From: Owenia fusiformis
Taxonomy: Eukaryota; Annelida; Polychaeta; Sabellida; Oweniidae
Reading direction: 5' to 3'
Assembly (NCBI GenBank): GCA_903813345.2
Contig: CAIIXF020000007.1
Coordinates: 8,439,730-8,503,729, forward strand
DNA: 64,000 bases
Every line of letters begins with the position of its first letter. Position 1 is the first letter of the stretch. Position numbers and translations under genes: made by a program. Below, in pieces: positions 12,301 to 21,687 of the stretch. Under the pieces are notes generated by a model that was given only the letters and a program-made list of their open reading frames with translations, was not told the DNA's origin and searched no databases.

Positions 12301-15300
12301 GGAAAGACAACTTCAGGCTTAAAGGTCATATATACTAGCTCTATTGTGGCTATACAGTGGTCAAAGTTGAATTAATCCTCACTTCATTGAATGTCATACA
12401 TATACTTTTAAGCATGTCTGTGGCACGTTATAACCTCCTGGTCAATGGTGTAGATTTTGGGAAAAGGAGACCATACTATGGTTATTTCTGTCATGCCCAT
12501 ACTATGGTTATTTCTGTCATGCGTTGTTTAGAATGTTGAGCAATTTAAAGATCTAATAGCATAGGTTTTGCAAAAATGAATCAATGAGTCAAAAAGTTCT
12601 GTTTATTTATCTCTAACTTTGTCATTTTGAGACTTACTTCTTGATATTTGGTACATTCATAGAACATATATTTGTGCAACTATTGGCTAAATATTGTATC
12701 TCAACTATGATTGGTTATTGAATTATGGTTGCTATGGTAACGGAATTGCGGGGTAAACGGGAATTTTTTTTTCAGCCCCGCAATTCATGAGATGAGCCCA
12801 TTTATTTTTATGTACATCAAATATTTTTACAGATTTACAATATTTGATTTACTAGTTATATAACTCACTATATCTCAAAAATCTCTGGGAAGGTGATGGC
12901 CATATATATATATATTTTATATATATATCTTTTATTGACTCTCTGATGTCATTACAATGACATATTAGTCACTAAAAAAGTAAGTCTACAATCTACAAAA
13001 CGGACCTAAGGCTAAACTAACTCCTGAATACAAAAATATCGCTATCATTTGGCACAGATCACCATGGTTGATTAAGAAAATACAAATAGACATGTTGACC
13101 ATTCATCTGTATCTCCTGCCAGCATTTTCAAGAAGGTACTGGTCTGTATCTAATGTGACTGGTCAGTCATGAATTAGAAGCATTTATGGAAGAAAGACTT
13201 GCAAGAAGTGTCACATTGCTAGTAAGAATGTTATAGAACATAATACGATGGCTATGAGCATGGCAGCCTGTTAAATATCCATATTTTGATGGGCATTTTC
13301 TGCTAAGTATAAACACATACAGTAGAACCCTTGTAAGTGGAACACCCTTGGGACCACTAGAAAGTGTTCCACTTGGGAAGTGTTCCACTTACAGAAGTTC
13401 ATTAACATGGAGAAGATAGGTCATGAGACTTTAAACACATGGTTCCACTTGTGAGGTGTTCCAATTACAGAGGTGTTCCACTTAGCAGGTTCTCCTGTAC
13501 ATTGATTTAAAAATATATAATAGATAAATTAATGTTTTATAAAACACACCGTCATGCATGCCGCCAATGATGAAAAGGCTTACAGAATTGATATACAGGG
13601 TCACCAAAAGAGGGGGCCTTGGGTGTCATCAAATTCATTTCAGTTTTATCATCCATGATAGAGATGAAAATGATAATAAGGTAAAAATTGCTACTTAAAG
13701 AGAGAATCAGAGATAGCGAGCAGGTTAAACAAAAAATTGTTTCAATTTTAGAATATTTTTGGGTCATGTCATTCCTTGTCATGTCTATTTTCTAAAAATC
13801 ACAAAAGTGCATACTTAATTCAAGGAAAACGAAAGATTTTTACAATAATGTATTATTTTTCTATAAGAATGGTTACCATTCTTATTATTTGGGAGAATTT
13901 AAACATTTTTCACCCATTTTTGCACCTTTGAATCATTAATAACTTCACCAATTTATAACATATTGTGAATCTTTTGGGAGATATTGTATTCGGTATTGTA
14001 AGGAATAGATTGGTAGGTCAATTATGCACGTTGCTTGTAACATTGTCACCCCCTATAGATCTGATTCTGCCTTTAATGTATGGACAGTTCCCGCCATTTC
14101 AGTACCATGTTTTTTGAGGCATGTCTTTAAAGTTACACCAGTTCTGAACAACTAATCACATTACAGTGAAATTCTAGTAAGTTGATATGTATTAAGTGAA
14201 CCAGTTTATGTAAGACTAAGCTTATGTAATTTGTGTAGATATATGTTTTCAATTAAAGGTGATAGTTGAATACATATTATGTGTCATATAAGATGAGCCA
14301 GCTCTTTTATATTATGTGGGTGCATCTAGGGATGTGTGATACTTATTAAGTAGAATTGTATGTGCTAATGACTTATATTATTACATCCTTGATATTAGAG
14401 AGGTTTTGCCCAACTGGTTATAGCTAAAATGTATCTGCAACTACATTTCCTTTTAATTGAACTCCTATGCATAGATCAAGTGAATATGGTACTGATGTTT
14501 ATAGATACATTGAGCTAAAAACATTGTGCGAAACCTCTAATATCTCTTTTGGGACATCTATAGAATACAATATGAATTGAAATATGAAGGACTCTTAAAG
14601 GAGCTTTTCAAGTTCTACATGCAAAATTAGATTATATTTTGATCAGTATGTTATTAATGTTTGGAGTCACACTAATATTTATCTGAATGTTTGTTTGATA
14701 ATGCATTATTTTGTGAGGCAGAAGACCAAGAATTGTCAATTCCGGGATTGCTACAGAGTCGCATCCATATTACTTATTTCACTTGACCAACCATTTATAT
14801 CGAAACAATAGTGTATAGATAAGCTTGTTGTCATGACACCTGTATATGTGTGTGACTGCCCAGTTCTAAAATTTTGACAACATGAATTATCAAGTCATTG
14901 AACATTTTACACAAAATTACACAAATATGAACCATAAAATTAATAAAAGGTATGTCTCTGTATTTTCAGATCCGGATACAACATATAAAATTAGCTTGAA
15001 GGCATTCAATGGCATAGGAGATGGGGAAGAAAAGGTCCTGTCTGTGAAAACCAATCCTCTGGCAGGGGCATCACCATCTAGTCCCACTGACCCTCCATAT
15101 ATGGCAATTCCCCCTCCCCCTCTGCACCTCACTGCAGAGACCCTGAATGCTACAGCTGTCTTATTGAGATGGAGCCCACCATTAAGGAACTCTGAAAGTA
15201 TTCAAGCGTATACTGTTAAATGGGTCCAGTATGTTACGGCACCTAATGGAAGTTACACTACAGTTGAGCATCTACTACCGATTGAATTTGCAAGCCCAGG

Positions 15301-18300
15301 GTTAGTCAATCATTGTGTTGAATTGTTTTATAATCATTGTGTTTACTTGTCTCAATCATTATATTCACTTGTCTCAATCATTGTGTGTACTTGTCTCAAT
15401 TGTTGTGTTTACTTGTGTCAATCATTGTGTGTCCTTGTCTCAATCGTTATGTTAACTTGCCTCAATCATTATGTTCACTTGTCTCAATCGTTGTGATTTG
15501 TCGAAACATGACAAATTAGCCAAATCTGCATTCATGTAACATGTTGAAATGGCCATGTTATTTTGTATCTACACTTGACTGTATTGTACACATGTATTTT
15601 AGTCAAATATTGTACATATGTATTATGCACATGCATTATACAAATCTATTGTACACATGTTCGTGAATTCTGATTGTCTTTTTTATTATTTATCTAGTGA
15701 TGAAGGAAGCCTGCTTGTGACAGAGTTACAGCCATCCACTATGTATGAGTTCTCTGTGGCTTCCCATTCCCCTGATATGGTAGGCCCCTATAGTCAACCT
15801 GCAACAGCCACCACACAGGCAGCTAGTAAGTAATTCCTAATATGACCCTCTTTGTGACAATTAAGTCGCATTCTTCAATTTATAGGTATTACCCTTTGCA
15901 ATTAATGTTGCTACCCTTTAGAATATTGATTCATTTTGTGACATACTCTGTATATTGTTGAGCCAATTGGAGTTAGCCTGTCCTTAAACCCCAAAACTAT
16001 TTTCTGTGGTTGGGGCTCTGCAGTACTCTTTGAGCTATCTACCATCTCAGACCATCAAATTTGATCTTAATCAGAGTCAGTAAGGAAGGCTTTAGTGAAA
16101 ATATTGATGTCCATAAAAAACATTTATTACTCCTTGACATGAGAAAGATCAATGTGGAGTAACAATTACAAAGGTGTAATCATAAAACTATACAAGACTG
16201 GAGATGGCAATTTCTTATAGAATGTCAGTGATATATAAAGTCCATTCATCCATATAAACCTATATATTAAAAAATCCCAATGTAGAAGTTCTTGACTAAG
16301 CCCTAGTAGACATTTGGTATTTTACAGCAACATTTTCCATGCATCTGGTTTCTGGTTTCTTTTAAATTTCCTATTGGAGATATACCACATATTAAATCTG
16401 CATGAGTATATTCATTTTTTATGATAAAAACATATTTTCAAACTTTGCATGGTGCCTTTAAAAAGAGCATATCAGATGTGCAAATCCAGTGAAATGTTCC
16501 ATTGATAATAATCTGACCCAATGTGTCAAATAATGATAATGTTATTTCTCATAAATAACAGGTCCTAGCCAGCCCAGAGATCCAAAGGTAGTACTCACAC
16601 ATGATGGCTCCATGGAGCTTACTTGGAGAGCTCCACTGAAAAGTATCAAGCCTATAACAGGCTACGTCATCCAGTATACACCTAAGTTCAGTCTACCACC
16701 TGAGCGCTGGTACATCAGGAAATACAATGGTACGTTATCCAATGTGTTTTGATTAAAATAGTTATTGTCACCCACTTTTTCAAAGTATTATATTGTCGTC
16801 GTCTTGTGCTACTGGGCGTGCACGTGGGTGGATTTTTATTTATATTTCAATTATCTGTATTCGTGTGGTTTGTGTGTAAATAAATTTTGTCGTCAAAATT
16901 ATGACTACTGCCTCCGGCCTTCCTTTTTAAAGATCAATTTTCGATTATGTACTATCATTTTTATATCGTATAGGTACTGGGACGAGGGTCATATTCAAAG
17001 ACTTTGAGCCCTCCATCACGTATTACTTCAAATTACGTGCTCAAACAGCTGGTGGTGGCCTTGGACCATGGTCTTCTATTACAACCATAATGCTTCCTAC
17101 TGACTGTTTGGATGGAAAATGCTCGAATAATGTTGTTGGAGATCAAGGTTAGTTATTGGCTCGTAATGTCTTGTTAAGACCGAGCCACAATTAGAATTTA
17201 AAAAAAAAGAAAAAGGTTAGTGCAACAGGCTGGAATTTCATTAACAGCGGGAAACAGGATTTTCTGTTGTTTTTTTCAGAAATTTTGCAACTGCTTCCAT
17301 GTTAAAACTACATATATTATATATTATTTCTAACCTTCCTATTATTAACCTTCCTTTGCCCATTTGTTTTTTATTATCCCATCGAACGAAGTTCGGAGGG
17401 ATATAGGGAACGCCTCCTTACATCTGTCGGTCCGTCGGGGCAATAATTCAAATACCGTTGGCCCGATTTTTGCTTTATACTTTTTTTGTAAAAATGCCAA
17501 CCATGGCTGTTCGATGGGATTTGCTACGCTTTGGCGTTGCTGTTGTCTAGTTCATTTTGCCCTTTGTCAGCAATTTTATTAAAACCTCAAAACAAGTAAT
17601 GTAATGTAGATTTTTTTTTTTTATTAATATTGATGAATAGTATCTCCAAATATTTCATGTGACCATGAATTGACCGATCATGAGTTTTGTTACATACTTA
17701 GTATAAAATATTTGGTCCATTTTGTAGCATCTAGTGATACTCCTGTGTTAAGCGACCAGATGATGGGAGTAGTGATTGGCATATCTATAGGGGGCACTTG
17801 CATCATCATATGTGCTATCATCATCCTGATGCGCAACAGGTAGACTAACTTTGACTATATAAACATGAAATACTTACCCAGCCCTATGGTGCTATTGTAT
17901 ATCTCATCTATGTCATAAAAACCTAATTTTAGATATCACGTACAACATTAATAGAAAAGACTTCCTTACCTTAGGATAAACAATCCTGTAATTCAAATAA
18001 AGTAATTTTAAAGAAATACATAAAGGGGGCACTTGCATCATCATATGTGCTATCATCATCCTGATGCGCAACAGGTAGACTAACTTTGACTGTATAAACA
18101 TGAAATACTTACCCAGCCCTATGGTGCTATTGTATATCTCATCTATGTCATAAAAACCTACTTTTAGATATCACGTACAACATTAATAGAAAAGACTTCC
18201 TTACCTTAGGATAAACAATCCTGTAATTCAAATAAAGTAATTTTAAAGAAATACTTTATTATTAAAAACCCTGTCACTGTAGAATGCCTGGAATTCCGGG

Positions 18301-20733
18301 AGTACATTATGGGTGACATTTTCAAAATGGGTAAAGCAAGTGCTACGGACATGTGTTTACAATGGAATGGAACCCTTGAGAGAAACTTTCAATATAATAA
18401 ATAATGAGTTTGAACCTACATTATTACCACCTTGCCGAGCCAGTTCTAGGGGTTTTAGTGCTAGTTTAGAAGGCATTCATTTTACTCTATCGACCTGAAC
18501 AATATGTGACGTCATAGTGGTGGTCAATATTGCCAGTCAAGCCAGTTAATGACCGGCAATTTTCCCCGGGAAATTAGATATCGTTTAGTGCATAAGATTT
18601 TTTGCTGGTTCAGTCCTGGTCAATAACTTTGTCCTTACATTATGATTATTCTTATATCAGATTGATGAAATCAATACTTAATAGCCTTAAAATTGATTAG
18701 TACATTAATAGTCAATAGTTTTTAGATTTTTCAATAAACAGTATGATTGTCAATGCAGGTGTTTCCCACCACCCACGGCTCAATGTCGTCATGGTTACTC
18801 AGGAGGGGGTAATGGTCATGCCCACCACATGGTGAACGGCCATGTGCCTAATGGAAGAGTAGTTAGAGTGTCAGAGAGCCAAAGTTATGAACTGGAGAGC
18901 TTTGTTCCAATGCTAGACCACACAGCTGTTAGGGAAAATGAGGAATCCGATACAAAGGTATGATTTCCTGTGTGTAAGTGACTACATTGAGATTTACACT
19001 GGTGTTTGTGAAAATGTCTCAAATAGATTTAAAAAGTTAAATCTTTAGTTCTTCTGTTAAAAAAATGTTGAAACTTATCTGGCAATGATTTTGAAAAAAT
19101 GGACATTTTCTTTTTTCAATTCTAATGAAATTGTACATTTTTAGAACTTAAATCTTCAATTTTCAATAACTTCCTTATTTGATGAGATATTTTTTCAGAA
19201 AATGAAAATAGGATTGTAAAATTGTCAGAAAAGGATCAGTTAATTTTTTAAAGGATGACTTCTTACATTTTTCTCTTGCTATTCTTTGCTGCAACTCTAA
19301 ATTTGATTTTAAATAAGTTATGATTGAATGACATCATGGAATGATCTGATGTATAATCACAAAGTAGAATTAGCGAAATGAACATCACAAATATCCATTG
19401 CATGACAAAAGTGGCCTTAGAGGCTTATGGAAAATTTACTGAACAATCAAAATGTGAAATGTTGCTTTAATTTTAAATATTTGCTTGAAATTGCTTGTCA
19501 TGAAATAAATTGTTGAAAAATGTCTATTACTGACTGATTTTTACACAGATTGATTGATTGAATGAAAAACAAAAAGTTTGCAAAATCATCCCAATGTTCT
19601 TTCCAGGATTTTTTTCTCAAGTGGGTGCAAGATTCTTATTTCACAACTTAGACCAAATTTGGTCAAAATATTCCTATTTTACATGTTTAAGTGGGTGCAA
19701 ATTGATTCTCGGGTGGGTGCATGTTTATTATTAAAATATAAAGTGGGTAGTACTGCGCCCACTTGTTTTAATGCTGGGAAGATCACTGCATCCCCTTCTC
19801 TAATAACTCTTGGTGGTTATTCTTGTAGGGAGGGGGATATATAATACATTGCAATGGAGTTGTCCCACCAGTCAATGGACTGAGGCCTAATGATCAGAGG
19901 ACAGATCAGCTGACCAACAATTCAGCCAATCAGAGTTTAAATGAGGAGGGGGAAGGGGTAAGCTTGATTGTATTGAATGGCTTATTCAGATCCTGCGCAA
20001 TTATGTTATCTTACCCAAATTCTGACTGACTACACCATGAAATATGTTTCTTTATTTGCATTTTATTGAGTAACCATTGTGACAGCCATGTTAGGGCAGT
20101 TAGGTGTTATTACAAACCTGGACAATGTTTCATGGAGGAAAATATTTTCTTAGACACCAGTATATAGTGTACATGCTAGACCTGCTTCCAGTGTACGTTC
20201 AAAGTAGAGCTTAGATTGGGTTCAGTATGTTAAAAAGCTGTAATTGTGATTTCCAGGATACCTCAAGTACACGACTTCTAAGTTCGAGCCAACAGGAAGG
20301 ACGTCAGAATACAAGCCCCAACCCCCACCAGCATGCAGGCCCTAGACAGGCCAAACAGGGCACTATTACAGAACAGGAAAAGACTGAAACTCTTAGCAAG
20401 GAGCTGGCCACCAAAGGGGTCTCACATACGGGTAGCTATAACAATCGTGAGCAAGCCCCAGGTGACCAGATTCACGACCAAGATACTTCGACTCGACAGA
20501 ATGTGCCACGAGAGCCAGAATCGAAGCTTCTTACTACCTCATGTTTAAGTGGTCATCATCCACCTCAGAATGACCCTACCTCTAAGCCACATAATCAGGG
20601 ATCAGGTACTCACAATGTCTCTTCGTACCAACCTCATGGGAGCGACGACGACCCACACATGCTTGACACAAGGCGGCTACATGATATGTCAGACCACAAT
20701 CTGCCTGCGTCACGGCGAAACTACAATGTCTAA
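203..20733 (+). CDS. Protogenin/IGDCC-like (DCC-family) transmembrane receptor, 3' part, 12 exons
   Basis: Single-pass receptor with FN3 domains; such proteins act in adhesion or guidance at the cell surface. CDS exons are 203-367, 2086-2277, 3095-3220, 6368-6562, 14970-15300, 15698-15825, 16562-16729, 16974-17147, 17728-17839, 18759-18957, 19829-19957 and 20257-20733. All junctions are GT/AG with matching phases, and the spliced frame stays open for 797 codons to a TAA. Order: half an FN3 domain (residues 1-55), four full FN3 domains (to about 485), a linker, one helix (about 505-528, MGVVIGISIGGTCIIICAII), then a polar tail rich in Ser, His, Gln and Asn. Each FN3 start has the conserved B-strand Trp and each end the Tyr corner (for example LLPYTNYSIYVVAYS). 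FN3 joins are mostly phase 1. Ig domains and the signal peptide would lie upstream. The protogenin/IGDCC assignment rests on FN3 number and layout and is inference; another FN3 receptor is possible. Confidence 0.75.
424..522 (+). repeat. Short interspersed repeat A, copy 1
   Basis: Contains ttttttgtgg, cctgtaataaatggtaggag and gtgacattttgtatgttaat, the diagnostic phrases of a repeat also seen near 4201, 7495, 8030, 33000 (minus) and 48430. It is intronic. Confidence 0.55.
1870..2056 (+). repeat. Degenerate tandem repeat of about 55-60 bp
   Basis: About three to four units built on atgagtacagtaacac, ttcttaccacattt and caaagtaccttta. It ends 30 bases before the exon at 2086. Confidence 0.55.
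2086..2277 (+). CDS. Receptor exon b: first half of an FN3 domain
   Basis: Phase 1-1 exon after tctag, ending at gtgagg. It reads VPLRAPSVTVSQ...LHVEWEPLSSPD, with the conserved B-strand Trp. Confidence 0.8.
2572..2748. mobile_element. 177-bp MITE with perfect 17-bp terminal inverted repeats
   Basis: The left end attggcccccacgtgat is exactly complementary to the right end atcacgtgggggccaat. No target duplication is certain. It lies in an intron of the receptor gene. Confidence 0.6.
3095..3220 (+). CDS. Receptor exon c: second half of the same FN3 domain
   Basis: Phase 1-1 exon after ttttcag, ending at gtaagt. It contains the Tyr corner LFPLTYYDVRVEAGT. Confidence 0.8.
3560..3900 (+). repeat. 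Interspersed repeat E, copy 1
   Basis: Matches 39430-39640 in the same orientation: gataatagagtacttacac, gatgcattctactgatgaat, then aatgaatgaaggaaatg. Identity is clearly partial, so the copies are old. Confidence 0.5.
4201..4303 (+). repeat. Short interspersed repeat A, copy 2
   Basis: Contains tctgtaacaaatggcaggtg followed by atgacattttgcatttcagt. It sits just left of the mariner insertion. Confidence 0.5.
4769..6004 (+). pseudogene. Mariner (DD34D) transposase with an apparent intron and one in-frame stop
   Basis: DDE/D transposase that would cut and paste the surrounding element. The first part, 4769-5464, encodes MAPSQSKIEQRTN..., a helix-turn-helix region (QISIRELAEKHDLSYGTVQR), the family motif WVPHDLTQEQKDRR and the first catalytic Asp (TSDES). 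The second part, 5636-6004, has the second Asp in HWDNAPTHTA and the third in YSPDLAPSDFYLYGEL, with 34 residues between them: DD34D. The segment 5465-5635 (171 bp) begins AAG|GTAAGA and ends in a T-rich tract plus CAG. Removing it restores the mariner frame in phase 0, so it looks like a spliceosomal intron. A TAA at 5654-5656 still interrupts the spliced frame, so this copy is probably inactive. Joined length would be about 354 codons, normal for mariner. Confidence 0.85.
5465..5635 (+). other. Candidate spliceosomal intron inside the mariner transposase
   Basis: 171 bp with donor gtaaga, acceptor tttgtttttcag, phase 0, AT-rich and containing stops. It falls between the first and second catalytic Asp residues. 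It could instead be a small insertion. Confidence 0.6.
6368..6562 (+). CDS. Receptor exon d: first half of an FN3 domain
   Basis: Phase 1-1 exon starting only 59 bases after the right end of the mariner element. It reads VPEAVDLFLVKV...VNITWTPKASSD and ends at gtaagt. An NIT sequon is present. It joins directly to the exon at 14970 to give VVPNLYPDTTYKISL, so no exon is missing in the 8.4-kb intron. Confidence 0.8.
6600..7140 (+). repeat. Degenerate tandem repeat (atagcaataccagaaaatt)
   Basis: Around 18-20 imperfect units of about 25-33 bp, each built on tagcaatacc and agaaaattatat or close variants. It lies just after the donor at 6562. Confidence 0.7.
7495..7566 (+). repeat. Short interspersed repeat A, copy 3 (rearranged)
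   Basis: Contains ttttttgtggcgacgatcag, duplicated ggttggtg motifs and catctgtaacaaat. The gtggtgacatattgttatg segment lies before it instead of after it. Confidence 0.4.
7605..8010 (+). repeat. Tandem repeat of about 91-124 bp, four units
   Basis: The phrase agttcaaatctgactttaga recurs near 7647, 7738, 7862 and 7986, each time preceded by tcaaaatcatctacaagtt. Units differ in length through small indels. Confidence 0.65.
8030..8064 (+). repeat. Short interspersed repeat A, copy 4 (fragment)
   Basis: Only aggtggtgacattttgtcat and gttaatgccttgtgtt remain. Confidence 0.4.
8865..9409. mobile_element. Fold-back MITE with an 8-bp target duplication
   Basis: A 545-bp element whose arms of about 210 bp are inverted copies of each other. 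Left-arm phrases such as ttatcctgttcc, ctcttttgcctgtgcgatta and tctgggtttatcggcagaac reappear inverted in the right arm. It is bounded by exact direct repeats acgtagag at 8857-8864 and 9410-9417. An 8-bp duplication fits hAT or P-type transposition. There is no coding capacity. Confidence 0.85.
9763..9970 (+). repeat. Interspersed repeat D, copy 1
   Basis: Begins taccctttgcatttgttcga and continues ttcttaaaagagagcttcat. Also found at 11145 and 28472. Confidence 0.6.
10226..10750 (+). pseudogene. C-terminal fragment of a non-LTR retrotransposon ORF2
   Basis: An open frame runs FNWNEQIVEDDFTFINVLTK then MHQNYKDKWKCDLQLYPVLR and ends at the TGA at 10748-10750. It contains the zinc-knuckle pattern CNVCGEIDNEIHFMINC (C-x2-C...H-x4-C) that follows reverse transcriptase in many invertebrate non-LTR elements. 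The reverse transcriptase domain itself is absent, so this is a 5'-truncated copy. A GTGTA-type simple repeat at 10847-10879 may be its 3' tail. It lies in the receptor intron. Confidence 0.7.
10847..10879 (+). repeat. GTGTA simple repeat
   Basis: About seven units of tagtg/tagta just downstream of the retrotransposon fragment, possibly its 3' tail. Confidence 0.7.
11145..11290 (+). repeat. Interspersed repeat D, copy 2 (diverged)
   Basis: taccctttgcattcccttga is followed by a weaker match to the copies at 9763 and 28472. Confidence 0.45.
11291..12590. other. Intron sequence without recognised feature
   Basis: AT-rich receptor intron. Short inverted words such as taacatgt/acatgtta near 11710-11755 are the only structure seen. 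Confidence 0.5.
12595..12795 (+). mobile_element. Solo end related to the mariner terminal repeat
   Basis: Keeps the order of motifs of the 4347 mariner end: atatttggtacattcatag, atgattggttattgaattat, then ggttgctatggtaacggaat and gcggggtaaacggg. Sequence is diverged. It is followed by a short hairpin with ggaattgcgggg against ccccgcaattcatg. No transposase was seen nearby. Confidence 0.45.
12903..12935. repeat. (AT)n simple repeat
   Basis: A run of ta dinucleotides interrupted by tttt. Confidence 0.8.
13320..13497. mobile_element. pogo/Tigger-like MITE
   Basis: 178 bp, flanked by TA at both ends. It starts cagtagaacccttg and ends aggttctcctg, giving short inverted CAG...CTG ends. The inside repeats gtgttccactt several times. 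A diverged copy lies at the left edge of the window. Confidence 0.65.
13600..14085 (+). repeat. Interspersed repeat C, copy 1 (intact reference copy)
   Basis: Contains agagagaatcagag, caaaaaattgtttcaatttt, tgtattatttttctataaga and atggttaccattcttatt. The same order is seen at 27500 and, inverted and interrupted, at 34858-35960. This copy shows the empty site of the hAT-like insertion found in the 35-kb copy. Confidence 0.65.
14391..14546. mobile_element. Short MITE with gatattagagaggtttt ends, copy 1
   Basis: The left end gatattagagaggttttgcc is inverted at the right end as gcgaaacctctaatatc. A related element lies at 36285. Confidence 0.55.
14970..15300 (+). CDS. Receptor exon e: end of one FN3 domain and start of the next
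   Basis: Begins after tattttcag (phase 1) and ends at agg|gttagt (phase 2). It contains LYPDTTYKISLKAFNG, a proline-rich linker (IPPPPLHL), then LLRWSPPLRNSE. The donor is inferred from frame continuity with the next exon; read-through would enter a 22-bp tandem repeat. Confidence 0.75.
15308..15495 (+). repeat. 22-bp tandem repeat
   Basis: About eight units of atcattgtgtttacttgtctca starting 8 bases after the donor at 15300. It is open in a frame but is intronic. Confidence 0.75.
15698..15825 (+). CDS. Receptor exon f: second half of an FN3 domain
   Basis: Phase 2-1 exon after tatctag, ending at gtaagt. It reads DEGSLLVTELQPSTMYEFSV, which contains the Tyr corner. Confidence 0.8.
16562..16729 (+). 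CDS. Receptor exon g: first half of the last FN3 domain
   Basis: Phase 1-1 exon. It reads SPSQPRDPKVVLTHDGSMEL then TWRAPLKSIKPITGYVIQY, with the B-strand Trp and the C-strand GYVIQY motif. Confidence 0.8.
16974..17147 (+). CDS. Receptor exon h: end of the last FN3 domain and juxtamembrane linker
   Basis: Phase 1-1 exon. FEPSITYYFKLRAQTAGGG and GPWSS close the FN3 fold. A short linker with two cysteines (DCLDGKC) follows before the membrane. Confidence 0.8.
17375..17550 (+). repeat. TATCCC...GGGAT repeat B, copy 1
   Basis: Starts tatcccatcgaacgaagttc and ends cgatgggatttgctacgctt. The two ends are weakly inverted copies. Other copies lie at 21688, 32311 (minus) and 52181 (minus). Confidence 0.6.
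17728..17839 (+). CDS. Receptor exon i: transmembrane helix
   Basis: Phase 1-2 exon encoding MGVVIGISIGGTCIIICAII followed by ILMRNR, a hydrophobic helix with a basic stop-transfer end. The last 50 bases and the donor are repeated 235 bp downstream. Confidence 0.8.
17790..18258 (+). repeat. 235-bp tandem duplication covering part of the transmembrane exon
   Basis: Copy 1 begins at 17790 and copy 2 at 18025 (gggggcacttgcatcatcat). I see only about two substitutions between them. The unit holds the last 50 bases of the exon ending at 17839, its donor and about 185 bases of intron. Copy 2 has an intact donor but no good acceptor before it. Confidence 0.9.
18759..18957 (+). CDS. Receptor exon j: cytoplasmic tail, first part
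   Basis: Phase 2-0 exon. It begins RCFPPPTAQCRHGYSGGG, is rich in His and Gly, and carries the acidic stretch SYELESFVPML. It ends at gtatga. Confidence 0.75.
19829..19957 (+). CDS. Receptor exon k: cytoplasmic tail, middle
   Basis: Phase 0-0 exon between ttcttgtag and gtaagc. It reads GGGYIIHCNGVVPPVNG and a polar Asn/Gln-rich stretch. The phase-0 frame is open to the donor. Confidence 0.65.
20257..20733 (+). CDS. Receptor exon l: terminal coding exon
   Basis: Starts after tttccag in phase 0. It encodes 158 residues of low-complexity polar tail rich in Ser, Gln, His and Thr and ends ASRRNYNV, then TAA. The last residues (Y-x-V) could fit a class II PDZ ligand; this is inference. Confidence 0.75.
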   Translation, partial: DTSSTRLLSSSQQEGRQNTSPNPHQHAGPRQAKQGTITEQEKTETLSKELATKGVSHTGSYNNREQAPGDQIHDQDTSTRQNVPREPESKLLTTSCLSGHHPPQNDPTSKPHNQGSGTHNVSSYQPHGSDDDPHMLDTRRLHDMSDHNLPASRRNYNV

Positions 20734-21687
20734 ACTAAGAGCATGCTTACTCAGTTGCTATAGCGACTGTTAATCGGAGAAAAGCGGGTATTACAGTGTT
20801 AGTGTCCAGCATGTGTGATTTGCCAAATTGTGTGATATAACTAATGAGAAAACTTGCATCACTAGAATTATAATATTGAAAGGGTAAAGAGGAGGTATGG
20901 AGAACAGGGTATGCTACATAGAGTGAGGTTACGACTTGTGTCAGATGATGTCATAATACCATATTGTGATGTCATTAGTTCAACATAATGCACACCTATC
21001 AAATCTCTATTATTGATTGCTCGGATGACTGGCTTCGAATGATTCACGTTGAATTAGCCACTTTATTGAACTATAATAGGATTTCACACTATGTTCAGTG
21101 ATCCAATTTATAATAACGTATATGTATTATATACATGTATAAACAGACACCGTGTTATTGTATCTGTAGACAACACACTCAACTCAGGGAGTATTTTACA
21201 ATTAGTAAGTTGATGTGCATATCCCAGGAATATATACAACCCCAGGGGTTACGTGCGGTGGAGAGATCCACCACTGGCAACCTACTGGCTTCAAAAAGGA
21301 ACATTTTATTGTCTAGAAGTCTTTGCTGTGTGGCAAGATCGACGAACTGGTGCTAATCACATAATGAACTCTGTGTGGCATGATAATATATTGCTATCAT
21401 TATGGGATGTTACCAGTAGATAATATATCTGAACTCAAACTGGAATAATGTTTATTTAGTGTTACATTGGATACCTCTATTACATAAATACTATGTATGT
21501 GTTCTTATTTAAGAAAGCAAGATATCCATTCGGGATATATACCTCAAGATAGATGGAGTTTTCTAAAGCATGCACTGTGCACCAAAGACTTGTAGATATT
21601 TAGTATGTTCATATATATCAGGTCTTTAGTTACTTTGTGTACAAAGCATTATAGCCTTGTCGAGTAGACATCATACATATATATTAT
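20734..21687 (+). other. Probable 3' UTR and downstream flank of the receptor gene
   Basis: Non-coding sequence after the stop. I saw no AATAAA close to the stop. AATAAA occurs near 25379 and 27414, both a long way downstream, so the transcript end is not fixed. Confidence 0.4.

Noticed and set aside
14882-14969. ATG and open frame upstream of the receptor exon at 14970
   Set aside because: The FN3 similarity starts exactly at the tattttcag acceptor; the upstream part is intron read-through.
15301-15519. Coding continuation SLYSLVSIIVCTCLNCC after 15300
   Set aside because: It is a 22-bp tandem repeat in an intron; the frame to the next FN3 exon requires splicing at 15300.
18025-18074. A true second, alternative transmembrane exon
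   Set aside because: The duplicated part lacks the exon's own acceptor and start, and the sequence before it is not a good 3' splice site; kept as a duplication instead.
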